From JBDSKH01 sp050245915 (GTDB taxonomy: Bacteria; Actinomycetota; Actinomycetes; Actinomycetales; Microbacteriaceae): a stretch of DNA of 41,993 nucleotides. The position numbers and the translations under genes are program-made. Shown one piece after another: positions 1 to 8,683 of the stretch (its first letter is position 1; every line of letters starts with the position of its first letter). Below the pieces are notes generated by a model that saw only the letters and a list, made by a program, of their open reading frames with translations, did not search any database and was not told the origin of the DNA. The stretch is taken from positions 1 to 41,993 of the forward strand of contig JBFWWZ010000021.1 of assembly GCA_050245915.1 (NCBI GenBank), given 5' to 3'.

Positions 1-1
1 C

Positions 2-70
2 GCGGTGATCTGGCCGGAGCTGCGTCGGGCCGATACGGCCACCGGAGAGCTCAGTCGTTCGTCGAGGTGA
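2..70 (+). other. Possible 3' end of an upstream gene
   Basis: The first 50 bases precede the first complete gene. One forward frame is open from base 2 to a TGA at 68-70, and most of its codons before base 50 end in G or C, as in the real genes here. It could be the last 22 residues of a gene converging on, and overlapping by about 20 bases, the gene at 51-1910. The stretch is too short to identify and may be chance. Confidence 0.2.
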
Positions 71-1910
71 GTGACGGCGCCTTCGCGTCGACCTCGCGGT
101 AGAGCCGCGGGGCCTTGTTGATCGCCTCGATCGCCGCCGTGAAGTCGACGCCCACGACATCCAGGTACCACTTCAGGTTCGGGTACCGGGGAGTGTTCTC
201 CTCTTCGACGAGTCGCAGCGCCTCCTCGCGGGTGATGTCGCCCTCCCGGATCTGGTTGCTGCGGAAGGTGTCGTGCTCGGTGAAGCCCGCGATCGTGTAG
301 TACGCGTAGTTGTAGAACGCGGCCGTCCCGTCGCCGATGCGCCAGGTGGTCTGCGTGTCGGGGGCGTGCTCCCACTCGTACTCGGCGTCGAGGGTCTCTT
401 CGATGAGCTTCTCGTCCCAGCGCCAGTAGTCGAAGATATGGAAGTAGTCCGACTTGGTCGTGAAGCTGCGGTAGTACTCCCCGAGCAGGGTGTCGGGGAT
501 CGACCGGTTGAAGTATCCGGGGCTCTGCAGCATCGCCTTGAATCGCAGCGACTGGTAGCGCAGCTGCTTCATGGCGCCGTGGCTGTAGACCCGCTCCTCC
601 GCGAAGTCCGGCGGCACGCCGAGGAAGCCGGCTTTGAAGTGGGTGACCTCGAGCGGGTTGATGCCCCACAGGTTGAGGGTCACGCCGGTCTGCTTCTTGA
701 GCGTCTCGATGTGCCGGAAGAAGTGCTTGTCGCCCGCCGTCAGCACGCTCAGCATGCCGAGGTGGGGGGACTTGATCCACGCGTTCAGGTTGCGGCGGAT
801 GTAGTCCCGCTTCTTGGTGATGTCGGCGGCGACGATGATGTTCTCGACGCCCAGCTTCGACGACATGCGACTGATGTTGCGTCGGCCGAGGTCGGTGACC
901 ATGCCCCAGTCGTACGTGTAGGTGACGGGCTTCAGCCCCAGCTCGTGGATGATCAGATGCAGCCCGTAGGAGCTGTCGCGTCCGCCCGAGAAGGGCACCA
1001 GCACCTCGTCGCCGTGCGAGCGGCGGAACGGCTTGACGAGCTCGAACAGCTCTTCTTTCGGGCGGGGGTGGTTGCGGCTCTTGTAGTGGTGGCAGTAGTT
1101 GCAGACGCCGTTCTCGTCGAACGAGATGTACGGCATGGTCTCAGGCAGGATGCAGCGCGTGCAGCGCCGGAAGTCCGGCTTCGGGTAGATGAGCAGCTTC
1201 TCTTCGGCGGCGGAGTAGCCGAGCCCGGGGACCAGGTCGATCTTGCGGTTCTTCCACTCCGTGAGCGCGATCTCCTGCTCCTGAGCGGGGACGTCGATGA
1301 TCTCGCCCTCTTCGCGCACCTGCCGGATGTTCTCGGCGCCGATCTGGCGCAGCGGGTAGCTCTCCGACGAGAAGACCGTGCCTCCCGACTTGTCGCCGAC
1401 GTAGAGGCTGCCGTTGTTGGAGAACACGATCAGCTTTCCGAGCCGGGGGATGAGGGCGGCGCAGGCGACGATGCCCTCGGTCATGCTGAGCACGCGGGCG
1501 GAGACGGTCTCGACCGAGCCGCCTTCCTCCAGGTGGGTGGCGATGATGGCCGGGATGACCTCGGTGTCGACCTGCAGCTCGCGGGTCTTGCCGAGCGCCG
1601 TCCAGATCTCGTCCTCGTTGACGACGATGCCGTTGTGCAGCACCAGCACCTGCTCGCGCAGCACCGGCTGGTTGTCGCCGGTGCCGTTGGTGACGAGGCG
1701 GCTGTGGCCGAAGAAGATGTTGCCGGGCTGGGGGATGCGCTTCAGCAGCCAGCCGATGGGGTAGTCGGCGCGGTAGGCGTGGAAGCCGTCGGCCTCGCGG
1801 ATCACCATGCCGCTGGAGTCGCGGCCGCGCTGCTGCGCGTGAGTGACGAGGGTCTTCGCCGACGAGGCGTCGAGGTCGTCCGACCCGACATAGCCAAAGA
1901 TTCCGCACAC
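51..1910 (-). CDS. Class-II glutamine amidotransferase fused to PP-loop N-acetyl-sugar amidotransferase
   Basis: 619 residues. Residues 2-210 form a class-II (Ntn) glutaminase: Met is followed by Cys2 in MCGIFGYVG, with GHSRLVTNG near 68 and LHNGIV near 91, as in GlmS and asparagine synthetase. From about 245 the protein changes to the sugar amidotransferase family (WbpG/PseA-like). It has a C-x2-C pair (250/253), a second pair (270/273) likely binding zinc, and an ATP PP-loop FSGGRDSS at 307-314. It should release ammonia from glutamine and use ATP to place it on an activated sugar carbonyl, giving an amidine or amide. The start is GTG at 1910, which puts Cys at position 2; GGAGAA lies 8 bases upstream. 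Typical WbpG proteins are about 370 residues and use separate HisH/HisF subunits, so this fusion is an alternative ammonia supply. The exact sugar is unknown. Confidence 0.85.
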   Translation of the reverse strand: MCGIFGYVGSDDLDASSAKTLVTHAQQRGRDSSGMVIREADGFHAYRADYPIGWLLKRIPQPGNIFFGHSRLVTNGTGDNQPVLREQVLVLHNGIVVNEDEIWTALGKTRELQVDTEVIPAIIATHLEEGGSVETVSARVLSMTEGIVACAALIPRLGKLIVFSNNGSLYVGDKSGGTVFSSESYPLRQIGAENIRQVREEGEIIDVPAQEQEIALTEWKNRKIDLVPGLGYSAAEEKLLIYPKPDFRRCTRCILPETMPYISFDENGVCNYCHHYKSRNHPRPKEELFELVKPFRRSHGDEVLVPFSGGRDSSYGLHLIIHELGLKPVTYTYDWGMVTDLGRRNISRMSSKLGVENIIVAADITKKRDYIRRNLNAWIKSPHLGMLSVLTAGDKHFFRHIETLKKQTGVTLNLWGINPLEVTHFKAGFLGVPPDFAEERVYSHGAMKQLRYQSLRFKAMLQSPGYFNRSIPDTLLGEYYRSFTTKSDYFHIFDYWRWDEKLIEETLDAEYEWEHAPDTQTTWRIGDGTAAFYNYAYYTIAGFTEHDTFRSNQIREGDITREEALRLVEEENTPRYPNLKWYLDVVGVDFTAAIEAINKAPRLYREVDAKAPSLTSTND

Positions 1911-2026
1911 GAGTAAGTTCTCCGTCTTCCGAGGGTCGGTCGCGCGACATCACAACGCAGTACCCGAAGCATCCCATGATGCCACGTTTCCCCGCCGGGG
2001 ACCCGAGGGGGCGCGATCCCCGACCG

Positions 2027-2032
2027 TAGACT
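2027..2032 (+). promoter_or_regulatory. -10 element TAGACT, leaderless start
   Basis: TAGACT fits the TANNNT -10 consensus and ends 6 bases before the GTG at 2039, so transcription should begin at or next to the start codon. No Shine-Dalgarno sequence lies between them. Confidence 0.5.
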
Positions 2033-2038
2033 GGCTCG

Positions 2039-3160
2039 GTGTCACGCGCCCTCATCGTGAGTTATTCGCCGGTCGGCAGGGACGCCCGCGTCTCGAATCA
2101 GGTCCGCTGGCTCGAGGGCGCGGGGTACACGGTCGACATCCTGAGCCGTGGTCCCGAGCATCCGGATGCCACCGGTCGCGTCTTCCGGATCGGGTACCCG
2201 CCGCTGTGGCTGCGTCTGGTGATCTACGTGCTCTTCCGCCGGGGGAGCCGTTTCCGGCGGCTCGTGCAGCGCTACCTCCCCACCGCCGAGCTGGAGGGTC
2301 ACGCCTGGGATCTGATCCTCGTCAATGATCTGCATCTGCTGCCGTGGGCGGTCGGAGCGCTGCCGGCGTTGACCACCGGGCCGCTCGTGCTCGACCTCCA
2401 CGAGGTGTATTCGGGCAACGGGACCAGTCTGTTCTACCGCACCCTGCTCGCGGGGTACGACGACTGGCTGCTGACGTTCATCGCCTCGCCGGTGTTCACC
2501 GCGCGACTCACCGTCGCGGAAGGCATCGCCGATCTCTATCACGAGCAGTACGGCGTGCCGCGCCCGAGCGTGGTCCGCAATGTGGCGCCGTTCGAGCAGC
2601 TGGTGCCGTCTCCCGTCGACCCGGACCGCATCCTGCTCGAGCACCACGGCTACGCGGCGGCGGAGCGCGGGGTGGACATCATGCTCGATGCAGCCCTGCT
2701 CCTGGAGCCGCGGTTCACCCTCGTCCTCATGGTTCTCGGCGATGAGTCCGAGCTGGCGGTCGTGCGCCGGCACCCGGCCTATGCGGCGGGTCGCGTGCAG
2801 CTGCGCGAGCCGGTGCATGTCACGAAGGTGGCGCAGGCGGTCAACGACTGCGATCTCGAGGTGATCTTCTTCCCGCCCCGTTTCGAGAACAATGTCTACG
2901 CGCTTCCGAACAAGTTCTTCGAGTCGATCCAGGGCCGCCTCGGGTTCGTGATCGGCCGGAGCCCTGAGATCGTGCCGTTCGTCCGCGACTACGGGCTCGG
3001 CGTGGTCGTCGACGGCTGGACGGCGGCCGATCTCGCCGCCGCGGTCAACGCCCTCACCCCCGAGCAGATCACCGTGATGAAGCGCGCATCCGACGCGGCC
3101 GCCGAGGAGCTCTCGACTATCGGCGAGGGCCCGCGGTTCCTCGCCGCGATCGGCGCCTGA
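2039..3160 (+). CDS. Glycosyltransferase (GT4-like, GT-B fold)
   Basis: 373 residues. The N-terminus (SRALIVSYSPVGRDARVSNQ) resembles the first beta-strand and nucleotide-sugar loop of GT-B glycosyltransferases. The C-terminal half carries ALPNKFFESIQGRLGFV followed by an SPEIVPFVRDYGLG segment, the donor-binding region with the usual acidic residue before the GxG. It is a clear paralogue of the enzyme at 5655-6797, which shares SP-x-DSRV/DARV near the N-terminus and the LPNKFF-x4-RLG block. The start is GTG at 2039, supported by a -10 hexamer 6 bases upstream. It converges on the UDP-sugar dehydrogenase gene, with one base between the stops. It is probably cytoplasmic and adds a sugar to a lipid-linked glycan; donor and acceptor cannot be read from sequence. 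Confidence 0.85.
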   Translation: MSRALIVSYSPVGRDARVSNQVRWLEGAGYTVDILSRGPEHPDATGRVFRIGYPPLWLRLVIYVLFRRGSRFRRLVQRYLPTAELEGHAWDLILVNDLHLLPWAVGALPALTTGPLVLDLHEVYSGNGTSLFYRTLLAGYDDWLLTFIASPVFTARLTVAEGIADLYHEQYGVPRPSVVRNVAPFEQLVPSPVDPDRILLEHHGYAAAERGVDIMLDAALLLEPRFTLVLMVLGDESELAVVRRHPAYAAGRVQLREPVHVTKVAQAVNDCDLEVIFFPPRFENNVYALPNKFFESIQGRLGFVIGRSPEIVPFVRDYGLGVVVDGWTAADLAAAVNALTPEQITVMKRASDAAAEELSTIGEGPRFLAAIGA

Positions 3161-3161
3161 G

Positions 3162-4466
3162 TCAGGCCGCGGCGATCGCCTTCCCGATGACGCGGTAGGC
3201 GATCCCCGGCCACTGCTCGGCCGACGACACCCGGCGTCCGTCGATGAACGCCTTCACACCCGGCAGGTCGGCGGGGCCGATGGAGCGGTACTCGTCGTGG
3301 TCCGCCTGGACGACCACGGCATCCACCTGCTCGCCGAGGTGGTACGGGGTGAAGCCGAGCTTCACCAGCTCTTCGTCGGTGTACAACGGGTCGTGAACGA
3401 GCGGCGTCGCGCCACGGGCCGTGAGGGCCTCGACCGCGCCGAAGACGCCGGAGAATGCAGTCTCTTTCACGCCGCCGCGGTAGGCGGCGCCGAGCACCGC
3501 CACCTTCGCGCCGGCGAGGTCGCCGTAGGCGCCCTCGAGCAGTCCGATCGTGTAGTCGGGCATGCCGGCGTTGGCGGCGCGGGCGGCCGAGACGACGGTC
3601 GCCTCGGGGTCGGTCCACAGGTACAGGCGCGGGTAGACCGGGATGCAGTGGCCGCCGACCGCGATGCCCGGCTGATGGATGTGGGAGTAGGGCTGCGAGT
3701 TCGAGGCCTCGATCACCTGGTACACGTCGATGCCGGCGGTGGAGGCGTAGCGGGCGAACTGGTTCGCGAGGCCGATGTTGACGTCGCGGTACGTGGTCTC
3801 GGCGAGCTTCGCCAGCTCGGCGGCCTCGGCGCTGCCGAGATCCCACACACCGTTCGGGCGGGCCAGGTCGGGGCGCTCGTCGAAGTCGAGCACCGCGTTG
3901 TAGAACTCGACGGCACGTGCGGCGCCGCGCTCGGACAGCCCGCCGACGAGCTTCGGGTACTTGCGGAGGTCGGCGAAGACGCGGCCGGTCAGCACGCGCT
4001 CGGGCGAAAACACGAGGTCGAAGTCGACGCCCTCTTTCAGGCCGGAGGTCTCTTCGAGCAGCGGCTTCCAGCGGCCGCGGGTGATGCCGACGGGGAGGGT
4101 GGTCTCGTACGAGACCAGCGTGCCGGGGGTCAGGACCTCGCCGAGGGATCGGGTCGCCGCATCCATCCAGCCGAAGTCGGGCTCGGCGGTCTGCTCGTCG
4201 ACGAACAGCGGGACCACGAGCACGACCGCGTCGGCGCCGGGGACGGCATCCGCGTAGTCCGTGGTGGCGCGCAGCGTGCCGGCGGGAACAAGCTCGGACA
4301 GCTTCTCCTGGAGGTGCGCCTCGCCCGGGAAGGGCTCGATGCCCTTGTTCACGAGGTCGACGGTGTGCTGCGAGACGTCGACCCCGACCACCTCGTGGCC
4401 TTTATCGGCGAACTGGACGGCGAGCGGAAGCCCGATCTTGCCGAGGGCGATGACGGCGATCTTCAA
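3162..4466 (-). CDS. UDP-N-acetylglucosamine/mannosamine 6-dehydrogenase (WbpA/WecC family)
   Basis: 434 residues. The start is read as TTG at 4466: the protein then begins LKIAVIALGKIGLPLA, the expected NAD-binding beta-strand, and GGAG lies 8 bases upstream. An open frame continues to 4547 but runs into the neighbouring gene and does not look like this family. The nucleotide-sugar dehydrogenase features are present: SPERV near 154, Lys220 in AELAKLAE, and the catalytic Cys274 in GGHCIPVYP. These enzymes oxidise C6 of a UDP-HexNAc to the uronic acid in two NAD-dependent steps. The WbpB, WbpE and WbpD homologues at 22524-25185 make a WbpA role (first step toward UDP-2,3-diacetamido-uronic acid) reasonable, although WecC (UDP-ManNAc) is equally compatible. 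It is 34 bases downstream of the 4501-5658 gene, probably in one operon. Confidence 0.85.
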   Translation of the reverse strand: MKIAVIALGKIGLPLAVQFADKGHEVVGVDVSQHTVDLVNKGIEPFPGEAHLQEKLSELVPAGTLRATTDYADAVPGADAVVLVVPLFVDEQTAEPDFGWMDAATRSLGEVLTPGTLVSYETTLPVGITRGRWKPLLEETSGLKEGVDFDLVFSPERVLTGRVFADLRKYPKLVGGLSERGAARAVEFYNAVLDFDERPDLARPNGVWDLGSAEAAELAKLAETTYRDVNIGLANQFARYASTAGIDVYQVIEASNSQPYSHIHQPGIAVGGHCIPVYPRLYLWTDPEATVVSAARAANAGMPDYTIGLLEGAYGDLAGAKVAVLGAAYRGGVKETAFSGVFGAVEALTARGATPLVHDPLYTDEELVKLGFTPYHLGEQVDAVVVQADHDEYRSIGPADLPGVKAFIDGRRVSSAEQWPGIAYRVIGKAIAAA

Positions 4467-4500
4467 GGGGATGTCTCCAGAGTGAGGCGAACGTCTGATT

Positions 4501-5658
4501 CTACGCGCGGATGATGGCGATGCTCTCGTCGACCACCTGCTGTGCAATGGCGTTCAACGAGAAGCGACCCGCCGACCATTCCGCGAGCTCGGCACGGGCT
4601 TTCGGCGGGAGGGGTTTCGCGGCGGCGGCGATCATGGCGGCGGCGGCGTCGTCCACGTCGTATCCGACGGCAACCCCGGCCAGCGGGTGCTCCGCATCGT
4701 TCAGGAACTCCCGGGTGGGCCCGACCCCGGCGAAGATCACGGGGCAGCCGGCTGCGAGCGAGGAGTACACCTTCGTCGCGAGCGCGTACTCGTTCGCCGG
4801 GACCGGGAACAGGCTCGCCACGGACGCGGTCGCGCTCGCGAGGATCGGCGACAACGCGGCCGGCGGGATCGGGCCGTTGAACTCGACCGCCTCGTGGACG
4901 CCCAGTTCGTCTGCACGGGCCTGCAAGGCATCCCGGTCTTCGCCGTTGCCGTAGAACACCAGACGGGTTCCGGGGTGGGCGGCGAGGACGGCCGGCATCG
5001 CGTCGACGAAGACGCGCGCGCCGTGCCACTCCGAGTAGGTGCCGCCGTAGACGAAGACCGGCGGGGTGGGCGCCTTCTGGCCCTGGTAGCGGAAGTCCTT
5101 GGTGTCGGCCCCGAAGCCGATCGGCACGGCGGGCGTCGTGATGCCGAGCGAGCGGAACCGCTCGATCAGCGGCTCGTGCGCCGCGAACAGCTTTCTCGCG
5201 CCGCGGAGCCCCCACGCCTCGACCGCGCGCAGCGGTCCGAGCACCAGCGGGTTGCCGGTGACCAGCTCGGCGGCCTCCGACCAGTAGTCGGCCGCTCGCA
5301 CGACGTAGGGGGTGCGGCGCAGCGCCGCGATCACCCGCACCACGGCGACGGTGGTCGGGGGCGGTTCCACCACGTACAGGTCGGCCTTGCGCGAGAACAG
5401 CATCCGGAACGCCAGCGGCACATCGAAGCTGAGATAGCTGAGGTACCCGCGCACGTACTGCTGCTTGTCGCGCAGCACGCGGGCCCGCTTCACCCGGATG
5501 CCGGGCGGGTCGTCGATGACGGAGCCCTTCGGCGGACGGGCGGTCAGCACGGTGACGTCGACCCCGCGGTCGCGGAACTCCTCAGCCCAGATGCGCAGGA
5601 TGGCCGATGCCGCCGACACCTCCGGCCCGAAGATGCGGGTGGCGATCACGACCCTCAT
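4501..5658 (-). CDS. Glycosyltransferase family 4
   Basis: 385 residues with GT-B architecture. The N-terminus MRVVIATRIFGPEVSAASA is typical of GT4 enzymes (a P-x2-GG-like loop, here GPEVSAAS). The C-terminal domain starts near PVFVYGGTYSEWHGARVFVDAM and continues through RLVFYGNGEDRDAL to ANEYALATKVYSSLAAGCPVIFAG, the region of the usual EGF/E-x7-E donor-binding motif. The start ATG overlaps the stop of the upstream gene as ATGA (5655-5658), so the two are translationally coupled. It is likely a cytoplasmic or membrane-associated retaining transferase of the surface-glycan pathway. The specific sugar is unknown. Confidence 0.88.
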   Translation of the reverse strand: MRVVIATRIFGPEVSAASAILRIWAEEFRDRGVDVTVLTARPPKGSVIDDPPGIRVKRARVLRDKQQYVRGYLSYLSFDVPLAFRMLFSRKADLYVVEPPPTTVAVVRVIAALRRTPYVVRAADYWSEAAELVTGNPLVLGPLRAVEAWGLRGARKLFAAHEPLIERFRSLGITTPAVPIGFGADTKDFRYQGQKAPTPPVFVYGGTYSEWHGARVFVDAMPAVLAAHPGTRLVFYGNGEDRDALQARADELGVHEAVEFNGPIPPAALSPILASATASVASLFPVPANEYALATKVYSSLAAGCPVIFAGVGPTREFLNDAEHPLAGVAVGYDVDDAAAAMIAAAAKPLPPKARAELAEWSAGRFSLNAIAQQVVDESIAIIRA

Positions 5659-6797
5659 GCGCTGAGCAGGCGGCCCACCAGCGCATCCTGGATGGCGCGG
5701 TCGGGTTCGGCGGACAGGTCGCGGGCCGCGGCGTCCGACGCCTTCTTGAAGCGGGTCACGTCGGCGGCGGTCAGGTCTTTCAGGGCGTCGACGAGGGCAT
5801 CGGCCGTCGTGTCACGGGTGACGATGCCGATGCCGTACTTCGCGATATGCGCGTCGATCTCGGGGGCGGGCGAGAACACCAGCCCGAGCCTCGCCTGCAC
5901 GAAGTCGAAGAACTTGTTGGGCAGGTGGTACAGGTGGCTCAGCGTGCGCAGCGGGTAGAGGAACACCCCCAGGTCGTACGGGTTCAGCACGTCGGGCAGC
6001 GTGTCCGGCGGAACCGGGTCGTGCACGGTGACCCGCGGGCTGGACGCCGCGCGCTTCGTGATCACGTCGAGGTGGCCGCCCGGCACCCGCAGCAGATACA
6101 GGTCGAGGGTGAAGCGGTCGCCGAGGCGCTCGGTCGCCTCGATCAGCTCCAGGATGTTGCGCTCGGCATCCGCGGTGCCGCTGTGCACCAGCCGGATCAC
6201 CTCCGGGTCGACGGGGGAGGGCTTCAGCTTCCGCAGGTCGGGAGCGTTGCGCACGATCTCGTGCGGGACGCCGTATTTCTCGGTGTACAGGTTCGCGAGC
6301 CCGCCGCTGACGCTGGTGAGGGCGGTGACCCGCGGGAGGTAGGTGCGGCACAGGTACTCCATGTAGGGGCCGACCAGCACCCGCCAGCTGAAGACGGTGG
6401 AGCGCTCCTCCGGGGCCCACTCGTGCATGTCGGCGTAGACCGGGATGTCGCGGTCGCCTTTCGCGGCGAAGGCGAGCGGCAGGGCGCGGGCGTCGTTCGC
6501 GACGACGAGGTCGTACGGGCCCGACGCGACGGTCTCGGCGACGACCGCCTTCTCGCCGGGAGACGTCAGCTCGACCGCCCGGTGGCGGCGAAGCGCCAGG
6601 CGCAGCACCCCGAGCGGGGTCTGGGGCAGGGATGGGGCGTTCTCGGGTACCTCGATGTGACGTGCCACGCCGTCGGGTGCCGGTCCGTACCCGACCGTGG
6701 TCACCTCGCCGTGCTCGCGCAGCACGTCGAGCTGGCGCAGAACGCGGGAGTCCGCGTGGATCGGCGAGAACGAGACGCACAGGATTCGAGGACGCAC
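5655..6797 (-). CDS. Glycosyltransferase (GT4-like), paralogue of the enzyme at 2039
   Basis: 380 residues starting with GTG at 6797 (RPRILCVSFSPIHADSRVLRQ). A TAGACT hexamer lies 8 bases upstream, with no Shine-Dalgarno sequence. It has a GT-B fold: an acceptor domain up to about 190, then a donor domain with RLVHSGTADAERNILELIEA and YHLPNKFFDFVQARLGLVFSPAPEI. The LPNKFF and PEI segments, and the ending KKASDAAARDLS, recur in the protein at 2039-3160 (KRASDAAAEELS), so the two arose by duplication. It is the first gene of the leftward run 6797 to 3162: this gene, the GT4 at 4501 (ATGA overlap) and the UDP-sugar dehydrogenase. Confidence 0.85.
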   Translation of the reverse strand: MRPRILCVSFSPIHADSRVLRQLDVLREHGEVTTVGYGPAPDGVARHIEVPENAPSLPQTPLGVLRLALRRHRAVELTSPGEKAVVAETVASGPYDLVVANDARALPLAFAAKGDRDIPVYADMHEWAPEERSTVFSWRVLVGPYMEYLCRTYLPRVTALTSVSGGLANLYTEKYGVPHEIVRNAPDLRKLKPSPVDPEVIRLVHSGTADAERNILELIEATERLGDRFTLDLYLLRVPGGHLDVITKRAASSPRVTVHDPVPPDTLPDVLNPYDLGVFLYPLRTLSHLYHLPNKFFDFVQARLGLVFSPAPEIDAHIAKYGIGIVTRDTTADALVDALKDLTAADVTRFKKASDAAARDLSAEPDRAIQDALVGRLLSA

Positions 6798-6805
6798 GAA
6801 CGCTC

Positions 6806-6811
6806 AGTCTA
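6806..6811 (-). promoter_or_regulatory. -10 element TAGACT upstream of the glycosyltransferase at 6797
   Basis: TAGACT on the minus strand with 8 bases to the GTG at 6797. The spacing is one or two bases longer than at the other leaderless-type starts in this window. No Shine-Dalgarno sequence is seen in between. Confidence 0.42.
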
Positions 6812-6830
6812 CGTGGGGCGCATGTCGCGG

Positions 6831-8636
6831 TCAGGGTGTCAGACCGGCGTCCGAGTCTCCCAGCCCCGCGAGCTGCACCTGCAGACCGAACTGCGGGAGG
6901 GTGGCGGCCAGCTCGTGGAAGCCGCCGGTTCCGAGGATGCGGCCGCGGTCGACATAGCAGATCCGGTCGTAGTCCTTGATGGTCGAGATCCGGTGCGCGA
7001 CCGCGATGATGGTGATCTCGCCGTGCAGGCTGCGGAGCTCCTGCACGATGTCGTCCTCGGTCTTGGTGTCGAGCGAGCTCGTCGCCTCGTCGAGGACGAG
7101 CACGAGCGGATCCGAGTAGAGCGCCCGCGCGATGCCGAGGCGCTGCTGCTGACCGCCCGACAGCGACATCCCGCGTTCGCCGATCGTTCCATCCAGGCCG
7201 TTCTGGCGCGAGGCGATGAGCGGGCCGAGCTGCGCCTTCTCCAGCACCTCGATGACCTTGTCGCGGTCGTAGTCGTCATCCCAGGTCAGTGCGACGTTCT
7301 GCGCGATCGTTCCGTCGAACAGCGTCACCCGCTGCGGGACGTATCCGATGCGGGAGCGCCAGGCGTGCACCACGTCGGGAAGCGGGATGCCGTCGACCTC
7401 GATGCGCCCCGCCGTGGGGGTGCGCAGGCCGAGCAGCAGGTCGACCAGCGTCGACTTGCCCGAACCGCTCGGGCCCACGATGCCGAGCGATGAGCCCAGC
7501 GGGATGTCGAGGTCGAGTCCGTGAAGCACCGATTCCGACCCGGTCGGATAGCGGAACTCGATGTCGCGCAGAGTGAGCGTCCGCGGGTGCTCGGGGAGCT
7601 CCGCCGCATCCGTGCCCCCGAGGGCGTCGGTGGCGCTCGCCTCCGCACCGCGAAGGTCGGAGACGACGTCGCGCACCCATGGCACGCTCGAGGTCGCGGT
7701 GATGACCGAGGCCTGGATGCCGGTCAGGGACGGGATCAGCCGCACGCCCGCCGCGGCGAACAGCGCAACCGACACGATGGCCGCCGACAGGCCGCCGATG
7801 ATGTAGCTGATTCCGCCGATCAGCAGGAACCCGCCGATCAGCGCGACCTCGTACGCGTACCGCGGGATGATGTTGAGGAACGCCAGGGTTGCACGGGCCC
7901 GCACCGCGGCCTGGCGCTCCCGCCCGACCAGTTGCTGGATCTGCTCCAGCCGGCCGCGCAGGGTCAGCTCTTTCAGCGCCTCGACCATCTCGGTGAGCAG
8001 CCGCGCGATCGTGTAGCTGACGTACAGGTTGTCGCTCGAGGAGCGGAGGGTGCGGTTGGTGACCACGCGGTTGATGATCGCCGCGACGACGCCGAGGTAG
8101 ACCAGCGACACGACCGCCGTGACCGGCTGCGCGACGATGAGAACTCCCAGCGTGAGGACGATGGTGAGCACGTTGCCGGGGATGGTGAGCACCGTGAGGA
8201 TCAGGCCGGAGATCGCCACCGAGATGCCGGTGTCGGCGATGCGCGTGAACTCGGCGGTGCTGCGCTTCGAGCGCTCCTCCCAGCTCGCCCCGAGGTAGGC
8301 CCGGAACAGGCGCGCGCCGATCTCGTATTCGTAGTGCGCGAACTGACGCGTGGCGATCGCGTGCATCGCGACCGCCAGCGCGCTCTTGATGATGATCAGT
8401 GCGCAGGCGAGCAGGATGAGCCACGGGGTGGCGTCAGCGGGCAGTTCTCCGACCAGCGGGAGCTTCACGTTGGTGCCGGCCGCCACCGGGGTGATGATGA
8501 GCACCAGCAGGGTCATCGCGGCCACGTCGAACAGTGCCAGGACCGCGGTGCTGACGATGTACATCATCAGGAACTGCCTGGCACGACCGGGAAGCAGCGG
8601 CACCAGTTCGCGCAGCGCGCCCCAGACGTTTTTCAT
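6831..8636 (-). CDS. ABC transporter, fused permease and ATPase (MsbA/PglK-like glycan exporter)
   Basis: 601 residues. The N-terminal half (to about 330) is an ABC exporter membrane domain with six predicted helices, the first around MMYIVSTAVLALFDVAAMTLLVLII. The ATPase domain has Walker A GPSGSGKST at 388-396, a Q-loop at YVPQ, signature LSGGQ near 492, Walker B VLVLDE at 512-517 and the switch His548. Half-size exporters of this type inside glycan loci, such as PglK, flip lipid-linked oligosaccharides across the membrane. No Wzx flippase is seen in the window, so this is the best candidate for glycan translocation; that is inference from context. A multidrug or lipid exporter is the alternative. 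The start ATG at 8636 has TAGCCT 7 bases upstream. Confidence 0.85.
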   Translation of the reverse strand: MKNVWGALRELVPLLPGRARQFLMMYIVSTAVLALFDVAAMTLLVLIITPVAAGTNVKLPLVGELPADATPWLILLACALIIIKSALAVAMHAIATRQFAHYEYEIGARLFRAYLGASWEERSKRSTAEFTRIADTGISVAISGLILTVLTIPGNVLTIVLTLGVLIVAQPVTAVVSLVYLGVVAAIINRVVTNRTLRSSSDNLYVSYTIARLLTEMVEALKELTLRGRLEQIQQLVGRERQAAVRARATLAFLNIIPRYAYEVALIGGFLLIGGISYIIGGLSAAIVSVALFAAAGVRLIPSLTGIQASVITATSSVPWVRDVVSDLRGAEASATDALGGTDAAELPEHPRTLTLRDIEFRYPTGSESVLHGLDLDIPLGSSLGIVGPSGSGKSTLVDLLLGLRTPTAGRIEVDGIPLPDVVHAWRSRIGYVPQRVTLFDGTIAQNVALTWDDDYDRDKVIEVLEKAQLGPLIASRQNGLDGTIGERGMSLSGGQQQRLGIARALYSDPLVLVLDEATSSLDTKTEDDIVQELRSLHGEITIIAVAHRISTIKDYDRICYVDRGRILGTGGFHELAATLPQFGLQVQLAGLGDSDAGLTP

Positions 8637-8642
8637 CGGTCC

Positions 8643-8649
8643 TAGGCTA
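8643..8649. promoter_or_regulatory. Overlapping divergent -10 hexamers (bidirectional promoter)
   Basis: The sequence TAGGCTA contains TAGGCT on the plus strand (8643-8648) and TAGCCT on the minus strand (8644-8649). The minus hexamer sits 7 bases from the ABC exporter start at 8636. The plus hexamer would give a leader of about 30 bases for the gene at 8684, which has a strong GGAGG Shine-Dalgarno sequence 4-5 bases before its ATG. The two promoters overlap by five bases, so RNA polymerase binding should be mutually exclusive. Confidence 0.45.
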
Positions 8650-8683
8650 TCAGCGGGCTCTGAACGCCCCGCGTGGAGGTGAC

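Noticed and set aside
1911..2038. Terminator or riboswitch in the CCCCGCCGGGG hairpin near 1990-2000
   Set aside because: The stem has only four base pairs, no U-tract follows, and the genes on both sides diverge from it. No riboswitch core is recognisable.
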